Counted from the stretch's first letter, positions 37,029 through 48,396 are shown. The stretch is DNA of 64,000 bases from Arsenicicoccus dermatophilus (GCF_022568795.1 NZ_JAKZHU010000001.1:1488001-1552000); one strand, 5' to 3'. Made by a program: numbers and translations. The notes: a model not told the origin generated them from the sequence alone.

Positions 37029-38113
37029 GGGGCGACCAGGAGGAGCAGGGCGTGTCTGACCGGTCCGAGGCAGGCGCTCAGCCGGCCCGGTTCCGTGCGG
37101 TACGGGACCGTGCGGAGGACGAGGAGTGGGCAACGGAGGCGTGGTTGGCGCTGGTCCTGCGCGGCCACGTGGAGGTGGCGGCCGCCGAGCACGCCCTGGG
37201 CGAGGTGCTGGAGCTCGTCCGCAGCAGCGGGGAGGGGCCGGAGGAGCTCTACGGGCCGCCCGACCGGTGGGCCGAGGACACGCTGCGGCGGTGGGCGGCC
37301 GAGGGGTCCGACGCGATCCAGGACCCGCCCACCCGCTGGCGCGACCTGCCGCAGGTGGCCGCGGTCGCGGCGGTCGGTGTGACCCTGGTCTGCGCCCTCG
37401 TGTGCGTGCTCCGGACCGAGTGGTCGATCGACTGGACCCTGGCCTGGGTGCTGTTCCCCTTCCTGGGGTCGGTCGTCGCCCTCGGCGCCATCACGACGTG
37501 GGAGAGCGTCGTGACGAGGTGGTCCACCACCTGGGGCGCCGCGGCCGTCCTCGTCGTCATCGCGGCCGGGTCGCTGGGCATCGCTGCGCTCTTCGCGGTC
37601 ACCGATCCTCGTCCGCTCGCCCACGCCTCGATCGGCTGGCACCTGCCCCTGGCCGCCGCCCATGCCGCCCTGGCCTGGCTCCTGGGGCGCGTCATACCTG
37701 ATCCCGGTCCCGAGCAGGCCCGCCCGCTCACGGACGAGGCGTGGGTCCACGACCTCGCCCGGATCCTGCGCACCCGCGGCGAGCTCCCCGAGCCCCAGGT
37801 CGGCCGCGTCCTCGAGGACGCCCGCGCCCACGGCCAGCAGACCGGTGCCCCGCTCGTGGAGGAGTTCGGGAGCCCGGCGGCGTATGCCGCGCAGGTCTGC
37901 CCGCGCCCGATCGTGCGGTCCCGGCGGTCGGCGATCCATCGGACCGCCGTGCTGGCCCTGTGCGCCTGGCCGGCGAGCGACCTGCTCCTGGACGCCTCGC
38001 GCTCCTGGCCGGCCCGAGTCTTCTCATGGCTCGCCCTGGCCTGCCTGACCTTCCTGGTCCTCCGGGCGTGGTGGCACGCCCTGGCTCACCGCGTCAGCGG
38101 CGGCGATAGGTGA
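37025..38113 (+). CDS. Membrane protein with HAAS-like helical domains, paired with PadR
   Basis: A 362-residue protein. Residues 35-95 and 250-300 each look like the helical HAAS/DUF1700-type module that ends in a G-P/S-x-x-YA pattern (EELYGPPDRWAEDTL and EEFGSPAAYAAQV). Between them are about four hydrophobic segments (residues 118-220), and two more are near the C-terminus. HAAS proteins associate with PadR regulators in signalling or membrane-stress circuits; the detail is not known. ATG 37025 overlaps the padR stop. The 3' end overlaps the convergent trmB by 20 bp. Confidence 0.65.
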   Translation: MRGDQEEQGVSDRSEAGAQPARFRAVRDRAEDEEWATEAWLALVLRGHVEVAAAEHALGEVLELVRSSGEGPEELYGPPDRWAEDTLRRWAAEGSDAIQDPPTRWRDLPQVAAVAAVGVTLVCALVCVLRTEWSIDWTLAWVLFPFLGSVVALGAITTWESVVTRWSTTWGAAAVLVVIAAGSLGIAALFAVTDPRPLAHASIGWHLPLAAAHAALAWLLGRVIPDPGPEQARPLTDEAWVHDLARILRTRGELPEPQVGRVLEDARAHGQQTGAPLVEEFGSPAAYAAQVCPRPIVRSRRSAIHRTAVLALCAWPASDLLLDASRSWPARVFSWLALACLTFLVLRAWWHALAHRVSGGDR

Positions 38114-38872
38114 GGTCGGTGATCGGCCGCCCGGCCGCGACCCCGCGCCGCTCGAAGCGAGTCATCGGCCGCACGGCGAAGCGCTCGTCCGGCCCGCCCT
38201 CGAAGTCCGGGTGCTCGTCGAGCACCTGCTGCATCCAGGCGGCGTAGTCGGGCCAGTCGGTGGCCAGGCGCCATACGCCGCCCGGCTCCAGGACGCGGGC
38301 GACGAGGGTCGCGAAGGCCGGCTGCACGATGCGGCGCTTGTGGTGCCGCGTCTTGGGCCAGGGGTCGGGGAAGAAGGTCCACACCTCGCGGACCGAGCCC
38401 GCCGGCAGGAGGGTCTCGAAGACCGGCACCGCGTCGGCCTCCAGCAGCCGCACGTTGCGCAGGTCGCGGGAGCCGACCTTGCGGAGCATGTCGTAGAGCC
38501 CCGGCCGGTACACCTCCAGCGACAGCAGGTCGTGGTCGGGCAGCTGCTCCCCGCCCGCCGTCGTGGCGTCACCGGAGCCGGCGCCCACCTCGACGACCAG
38601 GGGCGCCCGCCGTCCGAAGACCGCGACCGGGTCCAGCCGCGCGTCCGGGTGCACGTCCGAGCGGTTCGTCGACCGCGGGAGGTCGAGCAGCCAGCGGTCG
38701 CCGTACCGCTCGATCGCCCGCGCGTCCTTGTCCTGGAGCCGCTGGTCGACCCGCGCGAAGCTCACCATCCGGCGCACCCCCTCGCCGGTGACGGGCTCGG
38801 CGATGCCGACGGTGTATGTCGTCCGTCGCGCGGGCTGGTCGGGCGCCGTCCCGTCCGGGGAGGGCTGGTCGG

Positions 38873-38876
<4 letters not shown>
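38094..38876 (-). CDS. trmB: tRNA (guanine-N7-)-methyltransferase TrmB
   Basis: A 260-residue enzyme making m7G46 in tRNA. It has the AdoMet motif [13 protein letters not shown], the family signature [21 protein letters not shown], and the C-terminal [17 protein letters not shown] and TRFERRG. A 50-residue N-terminal extension is normal for actinobacteria. GTG 38876 overlaps the lepA stop (GTGA), so it is coupled to lepA; readings further upstream lie inside lepA. Confidence 0.94.
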
Positions 38877-40729
<1,853 letters not shown>

Positions 40730-40884
40730 GATGCGGTTACCTCGTCTGGGGTGGCGGACTCGTCAGCGGCCCAGTCTCCCACACGAGCACCAGCCGGTAT
40801 GACGACCCGCACGCCCCTCACCCCCGCGCCCGACCGGCGGCCGAGGTGGGCGCGCCAGGGTGACGTCGTCACGACCGGTTCCGC

Positions 40885-42075
40885 CTACCTCGTAGGTCCA
40901 GGGCCGGTCGTCGTCCTGCCCAGCAGCGCGCTCCAGGCGGTGACCCCGAGCCCGAGCACGGCCAGGACCACGCCGACCCGCGACGGCCAGGCATAGCTCC
41001 AGCCCGCGGCGAGCACGACCGACCCGAGCCAGGCACCGAGCGCGTTGGCGACGTTGAGGGTGGAGTGGTTGAGGGCGGCGGCCAGCGACTGACCCTCGTG
41101 GGCCACGTCCATCAGGCGGGTCTGCAGCAGCGGCACCAGCATGCTCGGCAGCGCCCCCAGCAGGAAGGTCGCCGCCAGCCCGACCACGACGTACGGCAGG
41201 AGCAGTGCCCACACGGCCAGCAGCAGCGCGATGAGGACCAGCAGGATCGCGATGCCGCGCAGGATGCCGACCCGCGCCACCCGCCCGGCCACCGCGGCGC
41301 CCGCCGTCGACCCGATGCCGTAGAGCGACAGGATCCACGGCACCGCGCCCGCCGACCAGTGCCCGACCGTCTGCAGGGTCGGCGAGATGTAGGCATAGGT
41401 CGAGAACATGCCGCCGAAGCCGACCGTGCCGATGAGCAGCGCCAGCCACACCTGCGGGCGGCGCAGCGCCCCCAGCTCGCGCCGCACCGAGGTGTCCGGG
41501 TCCACCTCCTGGTGGGGGACGAGCCGACTCACCGCGGCCATGGTCAGCAGCCCGAGCGCGCCGACCACGGCATACGCCGTCTGCCAGCCGACGTGCTGCC
41601 CCAGCCAGGTCGCCACCGGCACCCCCACGACGTTGGCGACGGTGAGGCCCATGAGCACGTTGGAGACCGCCTGGGTCCGGTGCCGCTCGTCGACGAGCGA
41701 GGCCGCGACCAGGGAGGCGATCCCGAAGTACGCCCCGTGCGGCAGCCCCGCCACGAAGCGCACCGCCATCAGTGCGGGATAGGTCGACACCGCCAGGCTC
41801 GCCAGGTGTGCCACGGCGAAGAGGCCCATCAGCGCCACGAGGAGCAGCTTGCGCGGCAGCCGCGAGCCCAGGACCGCCAGCGTCGGGGCGCCCACGACGA
41901 CTCCCAGGGCGTAGGCCGACACCAGGTGCCCGGCGGTCGGGATGTCGACGTCGATGCCGCGGGCGACCTCGGGCAGCATCCCCATCGACGCGAACTCCGT
42001 GGTGCCGATGGCGAACCCGCCCACCGCAAGGGCGGCGACCGCCAGACCGGGGTGATGGGCTCGGCGGGACGGCAT
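40885..42075 (-). CDS. MFS transporter (DHA1, AraJ/YdhP-like)
   Basis: A 396-residue transporter with 12 membrane segments of the major facilitator superfamily, DHA1-type efflux group. It has FAIGTTEFASMGMLPEVA near residue 20, typical of the AraJ/sugar-efflux branch, the loop RLPRKLLLVALMG, and GLPHGAYFGIASLVAASLV. ATG 42075 is the first Met after the upstream gap, and the earlier reading frame is not membrane-like. It is a possible drug or sugar exporter; the substrate cannot be told. Divergent from the PemK-like gene. Confidence 0.88.
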   Translation of the reverse strand: MPSRRAHHPGLAVAALAVGGFAIGTTEFASMGMLPEVARGIDVDIPTAGHLVSAYALGVVVGAPTLAVLGSRLPRKLLLVALMGLFAVAHLASLAVSTYPALMAVRFVAGLPHGAYFGIASLVAASLVDERHRTQAVSNVLMGLTVANVVGVPVATWLGQHVGWQTAYAVVGALGLLTMAAVSRLVPHQEVDPDTSVRRELGALRRPQVWLALLIGTVGFGGMFSTYAYISPTLQTVGHWSAGAVPWILSLYGIGSTAGAAVAGRVARVGILRGIAILLVLIALLLAVWALLLPYVVVGLAATFLLGALPSMLVPLLQTRLMDVAHEGQSLAAALNHSTLNVANALGAWLGSVVLAAGWSYAWPSRVGVVLAVLGLGVTAWSALLGRTTTGPGPTR

Positions 42076-42147
42076 GGGGCGGCTCCTGGGCGTCGGCGGG
42101 ACGGGGTGCGGTCGCCGGGCGACGTCGGCAGGCGGTAGCGTCCCATC

Positions 42148-42804
42148 ATGGCACCACACCCCCAGCGCCTCGTGCGGGCGCTCCGACGGCTCGTGCTCGC
42201 TCCTGCGCTGGATCGGCTCCGTGACGGGCGCGCCCATGACACGGAGGGACACCGACGCGACACGGACGGGCCCGGGCGGAGTCCCGTGGCCGAGCCGCCC
42301 GCCGCCGCCCCGGCCGGTGACGCGGGTCGAGGGCGGCTCCCCCGGTCCGGGCAGTCCCACCAGCCCGGCGGCGCGACCCCGCACGCCACGAGCCGCGGCA
42401 GCTACGCCGGCGACTTCCGCGGGGTGCCGACCCTGAGCTACGCCCCGATCCCCGACGACCGACCCGACCCCGGCGAGGTCGTCTGGGCGTGGATCCCCTA
42501 CGAGGAGGCCCACTCCCGCGGCAAGGACCGTCCCGCCCTGGTCATCGGCCGGCACGAGGGCCTGCTCCTGGCGCTGCCGATGACGAGCAAGGACCACGAC
42601 CGGGACAACGCCCAGGAGGCCTCCGTCGGACGGCACTGGTGCGACGTGGGCTGCGGGCCCTGGGACGGGCGCGGGCGCCCCAGCGAGGTGCGCGTCGACC
42701 GGATCCTCCAGCTCGACCCGGGCACCGTGCGCCGGATCGGCGCCGTGCTCCCCCAGGACCGCTTCGAGCAGGTCGCCGCCCAGGTGCGAGCGCACGCGCG
42801 CTGA
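42148..42804 (+). CDS. PemK/MazF-like protein with long N-terminal extension, no antitoxin
   Basis: A 218-residue protein. The first 100 residues are basic then Pro/Ala/Gly-rich and look disordered. From about 105 the fold is PemK/MazF-like: DPGEVVWAWIPYEEAHSRGKDRPALVIGR, then LLLALPMTSKDHD and EVRVDRILQLDPGTVRRIGAVL. MazF proteins are mRNA-cleaving toxins; the conserved Arg of the RPALVIG strand and Ser/Thr in the MTSKD strand are present. No antitoxin gene lies on either side, and the extended form is common in actinobacteria as a stand-alone protein. Activity is uncertain. A strong terminator follows. Confidence 0.78.
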   Translation: MAPHPQRLVRALRRLVLAPALDRLRDGRAHDTEGHRRDTDGPGRSPVAEPPAAAPAGDAGRGRLPRSGQSHQPGGATPHATSRGSYAGDFRGVPTLSYAPIPDDRPDPGEVVWAWIPYEEAHSRGKDRPALVIGRHEGLLLALPMTSKDHDRDNAQEASVGRHWCDVGCGPWDGRGRPSEVRVDRILQLDPGTVRRIGAVLPQDRFEQVAAQVRAHAR

Positions 42805-42831
42805 CCCGCCGCCCTGCCGCCGCAGGACGCG

Positions 42832-42867
42832 CGAAGGGCCGCCACCCCAGGGGGTGGCGGCCCTTCG
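42832..42867. terminator. 17-bp perfect bidirectional hairpin between the PemK-like gene and rpsT
   Basis: CGAAGGGCCGCCACCCC at 42832-42848 pairs exactly with 42851-42867. It lies between the convergent stops at 42804 and 42884, and a CGTCGT tail follows rather than T. It most likely ends both transcripts. Confidence 0.85.
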
Positions 42868-42883
42868 TCGTGGTGCCGGTCGC

Positions 42884-43147
42884 TCAGCCGAGCTTCGCGG
42901 CAGCCTTGGCCATCGCCGACTTCTTGTTGGCGGCCTGGTTCTTGTGGATCACGCCCTTGCTGACGGCCTTGTCCAGCTTGCGGGAGGCCGCCTGCAGCGC
43001 AGTGGTGGTCTCCTCGACGTTGCCGGCCTCGACCGCGGCACGGAACTTGCGGATGTGGGTACGCAGCTCGCTCTTGTACGCCTTGTTGCGCTCGGTGCGG
43101 GCGTTGTTGGTCTTGATCCGCTTGATCTGGGACTTGATGTTTGCCAC
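42884..43147 (-). CDS. rpsT: 30S ribosomal protein S20
   Basis: An 87-residue primary 16S rRNA-binding protein, helical and Lys/Arg-rich, with [20 protein letters not shown] at the start and [20 protein letters not shown] near the end, typical of S20. GTG 43147 is correct, with AGAAGGA 6 bases upstream; longer readings are not S20-like. Single gene with a terminator downstream. In actinobacteria it commonly neighbours holA and lepA, as here. Confidence 0.97.
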   Translation of the reverse strand: MANIKSQIKRIKTNNARTERNKAYKSELRTHIRKFRAAVEAGNVEETTTALQAASRKLDKAVSKGVIHKNQAANKKSAMAKAAAKLG

Positions 43148-43347
43148 GAGAATCCTTCTGGAAGGTCGAATATCTGCCGTTGAGGGCGGCAGCCGTCCTC
43201 GGGACCGGGCGTGGGGCACCCGTGGGATGAGGAGCGGCTGGGTGGTGCTGCATGCGCGCACGACCTGAGCGCGCACGCAAGGGTCAACATTACCAGAGCG
43301 GGAGACACCTCTGGTCAGCCCCGGCGGCCCCGCGATAGCGTCCGCGC

Positions 43348-43935
43348 ATGGCCACCGTCGCAGTGTTCCCCAGCGTCCTCGGCGTCCGCGCCGGCATCTA
43401 CGACTTCGCCGACCGCCTGCGCGCAGCCGGCCACGACGTCCGCATCGTCGACTACACCGACGGCCGCACCTTCGACGACTACGAGTCCGCGCTGGCCGAG
43501 GCCGACGAGCACGACCGGCAGACCGTCATGGGCCACGCCCTCGCCCTCGCCAAGGACGACCTGCCCACCGGCCTGGTGGTGGCGGGCTTCTCCATGGGGT
43601 CGGCGATGGCCCAGCACGTGGCGCTGCAGATGCAGGCGCGGGCCGCGATCCTCGTCGCCGGCGCCTCGCCCACGAGCACGTGGGGCGAGGACACGACCTG
43701 GCCCGGCGACTGCCCGGTCCAGATCCACGCCAAGGAGCAGGACGAGTTCCTGACCGACGACGAGCGCGAGGAGGCGGCGGGCTCGCTGCGGGCAGGCGGC
43801 GCCGAGGTCGAGGTCTTCACGTATGCCGGGAAGGGTCACCTCTTCAACGACAAGGACCTCGCCGAGGAGTACGACGCCGAGGCGACCGACCTGATGGTGC
43901 AGCGGGTCGTGGAGCTGCTCGAGCGGGTCGACTGA
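43348..43935 (+). CDS. Dienelactone hydrolase-family protein
   Basis: A 195-residue alpha/beta hydrolase of the dienelactone hydrolase type. The nucleophile elbow is [10 protein letters not shown] (Ser about residue 82), the acid is likely the Asp in [10 protein letters not shown], and the His is in AGKGHLFND. In the classical enzyme the nucleophile is Cys, so the Ser here suggests a general esterase. No signal peptide. Convergent with holA, and no operon. Substrate unknown. Confidence 0.85.
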   Translation: MATVAVFPSVLGVRAGIYDFADRLRAAGHDVRIVDYTDGRTFDDYESALAEADEHDRQTVMGHALALAKDDLPTGLVVAGFSMGSAMAQHVALQMQARAAILVAGASPTSTWGEDTTWPGDCPVQIHAKEQDEFLTDDEREEAAGSLRAGGAEVEVFTYAGKGHLFNDKDLAEEYDAEATDLMVQRVVELLERVD

Positions 43936-43972
43936 CAGCGTCCCGTCGCCCGCCCCGCGGCCAGGGCGAGCG

Positions 43973-44944
43973 TCAGCCGTGCTCGCGCGCGATGGTGAGG
44001 ATCACCCGCTCCACGGCATACACCGGGTCGCGACCCCCGCCCTTGACGTCGTGGTCCGCCTGCGCGACCGCCTGGATGCACCGCCCCAGCGCCTCCGCGT
44101 CCCACCCGGCCAGGTCTCGGCGGGCGCGGTCGATCTGCCAGGGCGCCATCCCGAGCGCGGACGCGAGCTGACCGGACGGCCCCCGCCCGGCGGACCCGAC
44201 CTTGACGAGCTGGCGCAGCTTGAGGGCCAGGACCGCGACGATCGGGACCGGGTTGTCCCCGCCGGCGATGGCGTGCCGCAGCAGCCGCAGCGCCTCCGGG
44301 GCGTTGCCCGCCACGGCCGCGTCGGCCACCTTGAAGCCCGTCGCCTCCACCCGACCCGCGTAGTAGGTCCCGACGACGTCCTCGTCGATCGTGCCGGTGG
44401 TGTCCTGCACCAGCTGGGCGCACGCGGACGCGAGCTCGCCGGTGTCCTTGCCGACGGCCTCCACCAGGGCCCGCACCGCGTCCGGGGTGGCCTTGCGCCG
44501 GGCCGCGCGGAACTCGTTGGTGACGAAGGCCGCCTTGTCCGCGTCGGTCTTGATGGCCGGGCAGTCGATCACCCGCGCCCTGGCCTTCTTGAGGGTGTCC
44601 AGCACCTTCCTGCCGCGGTTGCCGGCCCGGTGGGTGACCACGAGCCACACGTCCTCGACGGGCGGGGCGCCGAGGTGGGCGAGCAGGTCGGTCTGCAGCT
44701 CGTCGGTGGCCTCCTCCAGGTCGCGGACCACGATGGCCTTGGCGTTGCCGAACAGGCTGGGGCTCGCGTGCATCGCGATCTCGCCGCCCTCGTAGGCCCC
44801 GCCCCGCAGCGTGATCGTCTCCAGGTCCGGGTGCAGCCCCTTGACCTCGTCGAGCGTGGCCCGCACCGCCCGGTCCGCGAGCACGGTCTCCGGGCCGGCG
44901 ATCAGCACGTACGGCGGGATGCGCGAGGCGGGGGCGGCGGTCAC
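43973..44944 (-). CDS. holA: DNA polymerase III subunit delta (HolA)
   Basis: A 323-residue clamp-loader subunit that opens the beta sliding clamp. It has the N-terminal AAA+-like fold with YVLIAGPETVLADRAV and IVVRDLEEATDELQ, then WLVVTHRAGNRGRKVLDTL, and a C-terminal helical collar with MAPWQIDRARRDLAGW. No functional Walker A, as expected for delta. GTG 44944 has AAGG 8 bases upstream; other GTG codons just upstream are possible. Positioned near rpsT, as is usual. Confidence 0.92.
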   Translation of the reverse strand: MTAAPASRIPPYVLIAGPETVLADRAVRATLDEVKGLHPDLETITLRGGAYEGGEIAMHASPSLFGNAKAIVVRDLEEATDELQTDLLAHLGAPPVEDVWLVVTHRAGNRGRKVLDTLKKARARVIDCPAIKTDADKAAFVTNEFRAARRKATPDAVRALVEAVGKDTGELASACAQLVQDTTGTIDEDVVGTYYAGRVEATGFKVADAAVAGNAPEALRLLRHAIAGGDNPVPIVAVLALKLRQLVKVGSAGRGPSGQLASALGMAPWQIDRARRDLAGWDAEALGRCIQAVAQADHDVKGGGRDPVYAVERVILTIAREHG

Positions 44945-45033
44945 GGCATACACCTTGCCACGAGCCACCGACGGACCCCCGGGACGTCCGCCGGTCGTGG
45001 GGCGTTCGACCGGGGCCGAGCGCCTCGGTCGCG

Positions 45034-47295
45034 TCACCCCAGGTCGAAGCCGGCCTGCGGCTGCAGCGACAGGCGCAGCGCGGCCAGCCGCGCCTCGACC
45101 ACCTCGGGCTCCAGCTCGAAGTGGTCGGCGAGCTCGTCGAGGCCCAGGCCCGCGTCGACGCCCTCGCGCAGCTCCTCGTCCTCGTCGTCGGTCCACGGGT
45201 GGCCGGAGGTCACGGCCGACCGGGTCGACGGCGGGGCCGGGTGCGGGTCGGCCGACGGGCGCGGCGTCGCGGCCACGGCGTCGGTCGTCACCTCACCGGT
45301 CAGCGAGCGCAGCCCGGGCTCCAGGACAGGGGTCACCGGTGCGGCGGTCTCGTCGAGGCGGCGCAGTGCCTGGAGCACCAGCTCGCGGTCGGTGGTGGGC
45401 CAGAAGGGCGGCAAGGACTTCTGCAGGAAACCGGCATACCTCGCGGTCATCATCCGGGGATCGAGGAAGGCCACCACGCCACGGTCGTCGGCCCGCCGGA
45501 TCAGCCGCCCTGCGCCCTGGGCGAGCCGCAGCGCGGCGTGGGTCGCCGAGACGGCCATGAAGCCGTTGCCGCCCATCCGCCCGATCGCCTGCGTGCGCGC
45601 CGACGCGAGCGGGTCGTCCGGCCGCGGGAAGGGGATCCGGTCGATGATGACCAGCTGGCAGGAGGACCCGGGCACGTCGACGCCCTGCCACAGCGTCAGC
45701 GTGCCGAGCAGCGCGGTGTGCGGCTCACGGGCGAACTGTCGCACCAGCGTGGTGATCTGGTCCTCCCCCTGGCACAGGACCTGGATCGGCGTCCCGTCCG
45801 CCGCGAACCGCTCGCGCAGCGCCTCCGTGGCCGCCTGCGCCGCCCGCATCGAGGAGAAGAGCCCCAGCGCCCGCCCGCCGGAGGCCCGCACGAGCGCCTC
45901 GATCTCGTCGAACGTCTCCGGCGCGGCCCCGTCGCGGCCGGGTGGTGGCAGGTGGCGGGCGACGTAGGCGATGGCCTGCCGGGGGTAGTCGAACGGCGAG
46001 CCCACGTCGAGCCCGGTGTAGGCGGGCGCGCCGCTGCCGCGCAACCCGAGCGTCCCCGCGACGGCGTCGAAGCTGCCGCCCAGCTCCAGGGTCGCCGAGG
46101 TCAGCACCACGGTCCGCTCGCCGAAGACGTGCTCGCGCAGGTCCATGGCGACGCTCATCGGAGCCACCCGCAGCACGCCCCCGCGGCGCGGATCCTTGCC
46201 CAGCCACACCACGTCGAGCTCGCGGCCCTCCAGGATCCGCTCGGCGGTGTCGAAGACCTCGCCGACCGCGGCCTGGGCGACCTTGCGGGCACCGGCGTCG
46301 GCGTCCTCCTCGCCCTTGTCCGGCTTGAGGTCGGACTGCACCGCGCGGGCCACGTCGCGCACCCGCATCAGGGCCTGCACGAGCGACTGCGGCGGGTCGT
46401 CGATCTTGCCCTCCTCCAGGGCGTCGAGCGCCTCGCCGAGGAGGTCTCCCGCCTCCGCCAGCACGGGGGCGTCGTCGGATAGCCGGTTGGCGCGTCGCGA
46501 GGCCGTCGCCACGATCCCGGCGGACAGCTCGTCGGTGACCGTCGCCGTCACCCGGTCGACCAGCTCGTGGGCCTCGTCGACGATCAGCACGTCGTGCTCG
46601 GGCAGCATCACCCGTCCCTCGAAGGCGTCGATCGCCATGAACGAGTGGTTGGTGACGACGACGTCGACCTCCTTGGCCGCCTCGCGCGCCTGCTCCACGA
46701 AGCACTCGGCCCGCTGCGGGCAGCGCATCCCCAGGCACTCGCGGGCACTCACGCTCACCTGCCGCCAGGCCCGCTCGGAGACGCCCGGCACCAGCTCGTC
46801 CCGGTCGCCCGAGGCGGTCTGCTCGGCCCAGCCGCGCAGCCGCAGCACCTCCTGCCCGAGGCGTCCGGCCTGCGCGTCGACGGCACCGACCCCGAGCAGC
46901 GTGCTCTCGTCGTCGTCAGGCATCCCGCCGTCGAGCTTGTGCCGGCAGACATAGTTGCGGCGACCCTTGACCAGCGCGTACGTCGGGCGCCGACCCGCCA
47001 GCGGGGTCACCGCCTCGGCGAGCCGGGGCAGGTCCCGGTCCACGATCTGGGCCTGCAGCGCCAGGGTTGCCGTCGCCACCACCACCGGGTGGTCGCTGTC
47101 CAGGGCGTGCAGCAGGCTGGGCACGAGATAGGCGAGCGACTTGCCGGTGCCCGTGCCTGCCTGGACGAGCAGGTGCTCGTCGCGCTCGATGGCGTCCGAG
47201 ACCGCCCGGGCCATGGCCACCTGCCCGGGCCGGGTGCTGCCACCCACTCCCCCGACGGCGGCGGTGAGATAGCGATCCAGGTCTGGGTGCGGCAC
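45034..47295 (-). CDS. dinG: DinG/XPD-like ATP-dependent DNA helicase
   Basis: A 753-residue superfamily 2 helicase of the DinG/Rad3 type. Walker A is AGTGTGKSLAYL (47-57), the DEAH box is LIVDEAHELVDR, and motif VI is near QGAGRLIRRADDRGVVAFLD. Iron-sulfur ligands are the Cys in YVCRHK and three in RECLGMRCPQRAECF. An unusual C-terminal addition (about residues 700-745) has HPWTDDEDEELREGVDAGLG, resembling a Myb/SANT-like helical unit, after a Pro-rich linker. It probably acts on R-loops or damaged DNA. It stands alone. Confidence 0.92.
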   Translation of the reverse strand: MPHPDLDRYLTAAVGGVGGSTRPGQVAMARAVSDAIERDEHLLVQAGTGTGKSLAYLVPSLLHALDSDHPVVVATATLALQAQIVDRDLPRLAEAVTPLAGRRPTYALVKGRRNYVCRHKLDGGMPDDDESTLLGVGAVDAQAGRLGQEVLRLRGWAEQTASGDRDELVPGVSERAWRQVSVSARECLGMRCPQRAECFVEQAREAAKEVDVVVTNHSFMAIDAFEGRVMLPEHDVLIVDEAHELVDRVTATVTDELSAGIVATASRRANRLSDDAPVLAEAGDLLGEALDALEEGKIDDPPQSLVQALMRVRDVARAVQSDLKPDKGEEDADAGARKVAQAAVGEVFDTAERILEGRELDVVWLGKDPRRGGVLRVAPMSVAMDLREHVFGERTVVLTSATLELGGSFDAVAGTLGLRGSGAPAYTGLDVGSPFDYPRQAIAYVARHLPPPGRDGAAPETFDEIEALVRASGGRALGLFSSMRAAQAATEALRERFAADGTPIQVLCQGEDQITTLVRQFAREPHTALLGTLTLWQGVDVPGSSCQLVIIDRIPFPRPDDPLASARTQAIGRMGGNGFMAVSATHAALRLAQGAGRLIRRADDRGVVAFLDPRMMTARYAGFLQKSLPPFWPTTDRELVLQALRRLDETAAPVTPVLEPGLRSLTGEVTTDAVAATPRPSADPHPAPPSTRSAVTSGHPWTDDEDEELREGVDAGLGLDELADHFELEPEVVEARLAALRLSLQPQAGFDLG

Positions 47296-47412
47296 GCGCT
47301 CACCCTAGGACACGCCTGCGACATACCTCTCGAGCGCAGCGCGCTCGCCGTCGGCGTGCGGGTCCCGCCTAGACTGGTGCCGCCTCCCGCCCCCCACCCG
47401 CGAAGGTGACCC

Positions 47413-48396
47413 GTGCGCGACATCGTCGTCTTCTCCGGCAGCGCCCATCCCGCCCTGGCCCGACGGATCTGCGACGAGCTGGGGGTCCCGCTCTCCGGGG
47501 TCGACGTCGTCCGGTTCAGCAACGACTGCCTGCAGGTGCAGCTGCTCGAGAACTGCCGGCAGAAGGACGTGTACCTGATCCAGCCACTGGTGCCGCCGAC
47601 CCAGGAGCACCTGTTCGAGCTGCTGCTGATGATCGACGCGGCCCGCGGGGCCTCGGCGGCCAGCGTCACGGCGGTGATGCCGCACTACGCGTACGCCCGC
47701 TCGGACAAGAAGGACGCGTCCCGCATCTCCTTCGGCGGTCGGATGGTGGCCGACCTGATCCAGACCGCCGGCGCCCACCGGGTGCTGACGATGACCCTGC
47801 ACGCACCGCAGGTGCACGGGTTCTTCGGCGTGCCGGTCGACCACCTGACCGCCACCGGCCTGCTCGCCGACCACTTCCGCGGCCGGGACCTGACCGACCA
47901 CGTGGTGGTCTCCCCCGACTTCGGCAACGCCAAGACCGCGTCGCTGCTCGCCCGGCTCCTCGGACTGCCCGTGGCCGCAGGCTCCAAGCAGCGCAAGGCT
48001 GACGACAAGGTGGTCATCGACATGATCGTCGGCGACGTCGCCGGGCGCACCGCGATCGTGCTCGACGACGAGATCGCGACGGGCGGGTCCATCGTCGAGC
48101 TGCTCGCCCGGCTCCAGGAGGCCGGGTGCGAGCGCGCGGCCGTGGCCTGCACCCACGGCCTGTTCACCGGCAAGGCCGTGGAGCGGCTGCGGGACCACCC
48201 GATGGTCACCGAGGTGGTCACCACCGACACCGTGCCCTCCCCGCAGGACTGGCCCCGGCTGCAGGTCTGCTCCACGGCCGGGCTCTTCGCCGAGGCCATC
48301 GACCGGATCCACGCGGGCGCCTCGATCTCCAGCCTGTTCGACGGCGTGGACCCGGCCTATGCGCCCCCGCAGATGCGGATGGACTTCGGCGACTGA
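47413..48396 (+). CDS. Ribose-phosphate pyrophosphokinase (PRPP synthetase), divergent paralogue
   Basis: A 327-residue PRPP synthetase-like protein. It has FSGSAHPALARRICDELG, VMPHYAYARSDKKDASR and the PRPP loop LDDEIATGGSIVEL. The flexible catalytic loop is altered: where typical enzymes have GKRR, here SKQRKADDK is seen. It is closer to the secondary prs paralogues than to the housekeeping enzyme. Start GTG 47413 with GAAGG upstream. It is followed after 170 bp by the NRPS-like gene, but overlapping inverted repeats lie between, so joint transcription is uncertain. Confidence 0.85.
   Translation: MRDIVVFSGSAHPALARRICDELGVPLSGVDVVRFSNDCLQVQLLENCRQKDVYLIQPLVPPTQEHLFELLLMIDAARGASAASVTAVMPHYAYARSDKKDASRISFGGRMVADLIQTAGAHRVLTMTLHAPQVHGFFGVPVDHLTATGLLADHFRGRDLTDHVVVSPDFGNAKTASLLARLLGLPVAAGSKQRKADDKVVIDMIVGDVAGRTAIVLDDEIATGGSIVELLARLQEAGCERAAVACTHGLFTGKAVERLRDHPMVTEVVTTDTVPSPQDWPRLQVCSTAGLFAEAIDRIHAGASISSLFDGVDPAYAPPQMRMDFGD

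Noticed and set aside
44391-45560. Long plus-strand frames opposite holA
   Set aside because: Arg/Pro/Ser-rich shadows without domains; the minus-strand HolA and DinG are conserved.
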